Source: Acidovorax delafieldii | GTDB lineage: Bacteria > Pseudomonadota > Gammaproteobacteria > Burkholderiales > Burkholderiaceae_C | Assembly (NCBI GenBank): GCA_002327945.1 | Contig: DCVY01000109.1 | Coordinates: 20,612-26,306 of the forward strand | Reading direction: 5' to 3' | Length of the DNA: 5,695 bases | Shown: in pieces, positions 5,674 to 5,695 of the stretch | Layout: the number at the start of each line of letters is the position of its first letter | How positions within the stretch are numbered: position 1 is the first letter of the stretch | Position numbers and translations under genes: made by a program | The notes under the pieces: model-generated | Databases searched by the model: none | What the model was told of the DNA's origin: nothing | The model's input: the letters and a program-made list of their open reading frames with translations, nothing else

Positions 5674-5695
5674 ACACCCAGGGCGCCAGCGCGAA
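5674..5695. other. Right-edge stretch after the last operon gene
   Basis: Only 22 bases follow the doxX stop. No gene or terminator can be recognised, so whether the operon ends here or continues beyond the window cannot be told. Confidence 0.4.

Overview
The window is GC-rich, densely packed bacterial DNA. The Cca protein, the codon use and the gene content point to a betaproteobacterium, most likely Comamonadaceae (Acidovorax-like). This placement is inferred from memory of those genomes; no search was run.

Layout. Left part: a 153-residue hypothetical gene on the minus strand (82-543) lies 45 bp from a divergent cca gene (589-1839, plus) for the multifunctional CCA-adding enzyme. Middle: a two-gene minus-strand operon, written right to left, encodes an ECF sigma factor (2505-3047) and a six-helix DUF1109/NrsF-type membrane anti-sigma factor (1867-2508), with start and stop overlapping as ATGA. 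Right part: a plus-strand operon of four tightly linked genes encodes a DUF2282 bufferin precursor with a signal peptide and four cysteines (3238-3540), a DUF692/MNIO iron enzyme (3546-4397), a DUF2063 partner protein (4388-5179) and a DoxX-family membrane protein (5176-5673). This is the bufferin operon (bufABC plus doxX), called gigPABT in Cupriavidus metallidurans. RNA genes, insertion sequences and CRISPR arrays were not seen.

How it works together. The 190-bp region between the sigma gene and bufA holds two divergent promoters with identical elements, GTAACC-N16-CGAA. This fits my recollection of the promoter recognised by Caulobacter SigF. One drives the sigma/anti-sigma pair and the other drives the bufferin operon. 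The two promoters are almost perfectly symmetric around one AT-rich inverted repeat. The likely circuit is as follows: the membrane anti-sigma, with two periplasmic-side cysteines, senses thiophilic metal (copper, gold, cadmium or similar) and releases the sigma. The sigma then activates its own gene and the bufferin operon. BufB with BufC modifies cysteines of BufA, and the product is exported to the periplasm to bind copper.

The bufferin system and the SigF/NrsF pair are both known, so the system is not new. The points most worth checking are the mirror-symmetric regulatory region, the apparently leaderless cca start with a hairpin next to it, a repeat-like insertion inside cca, and the methionine-spaced linker in BufA.
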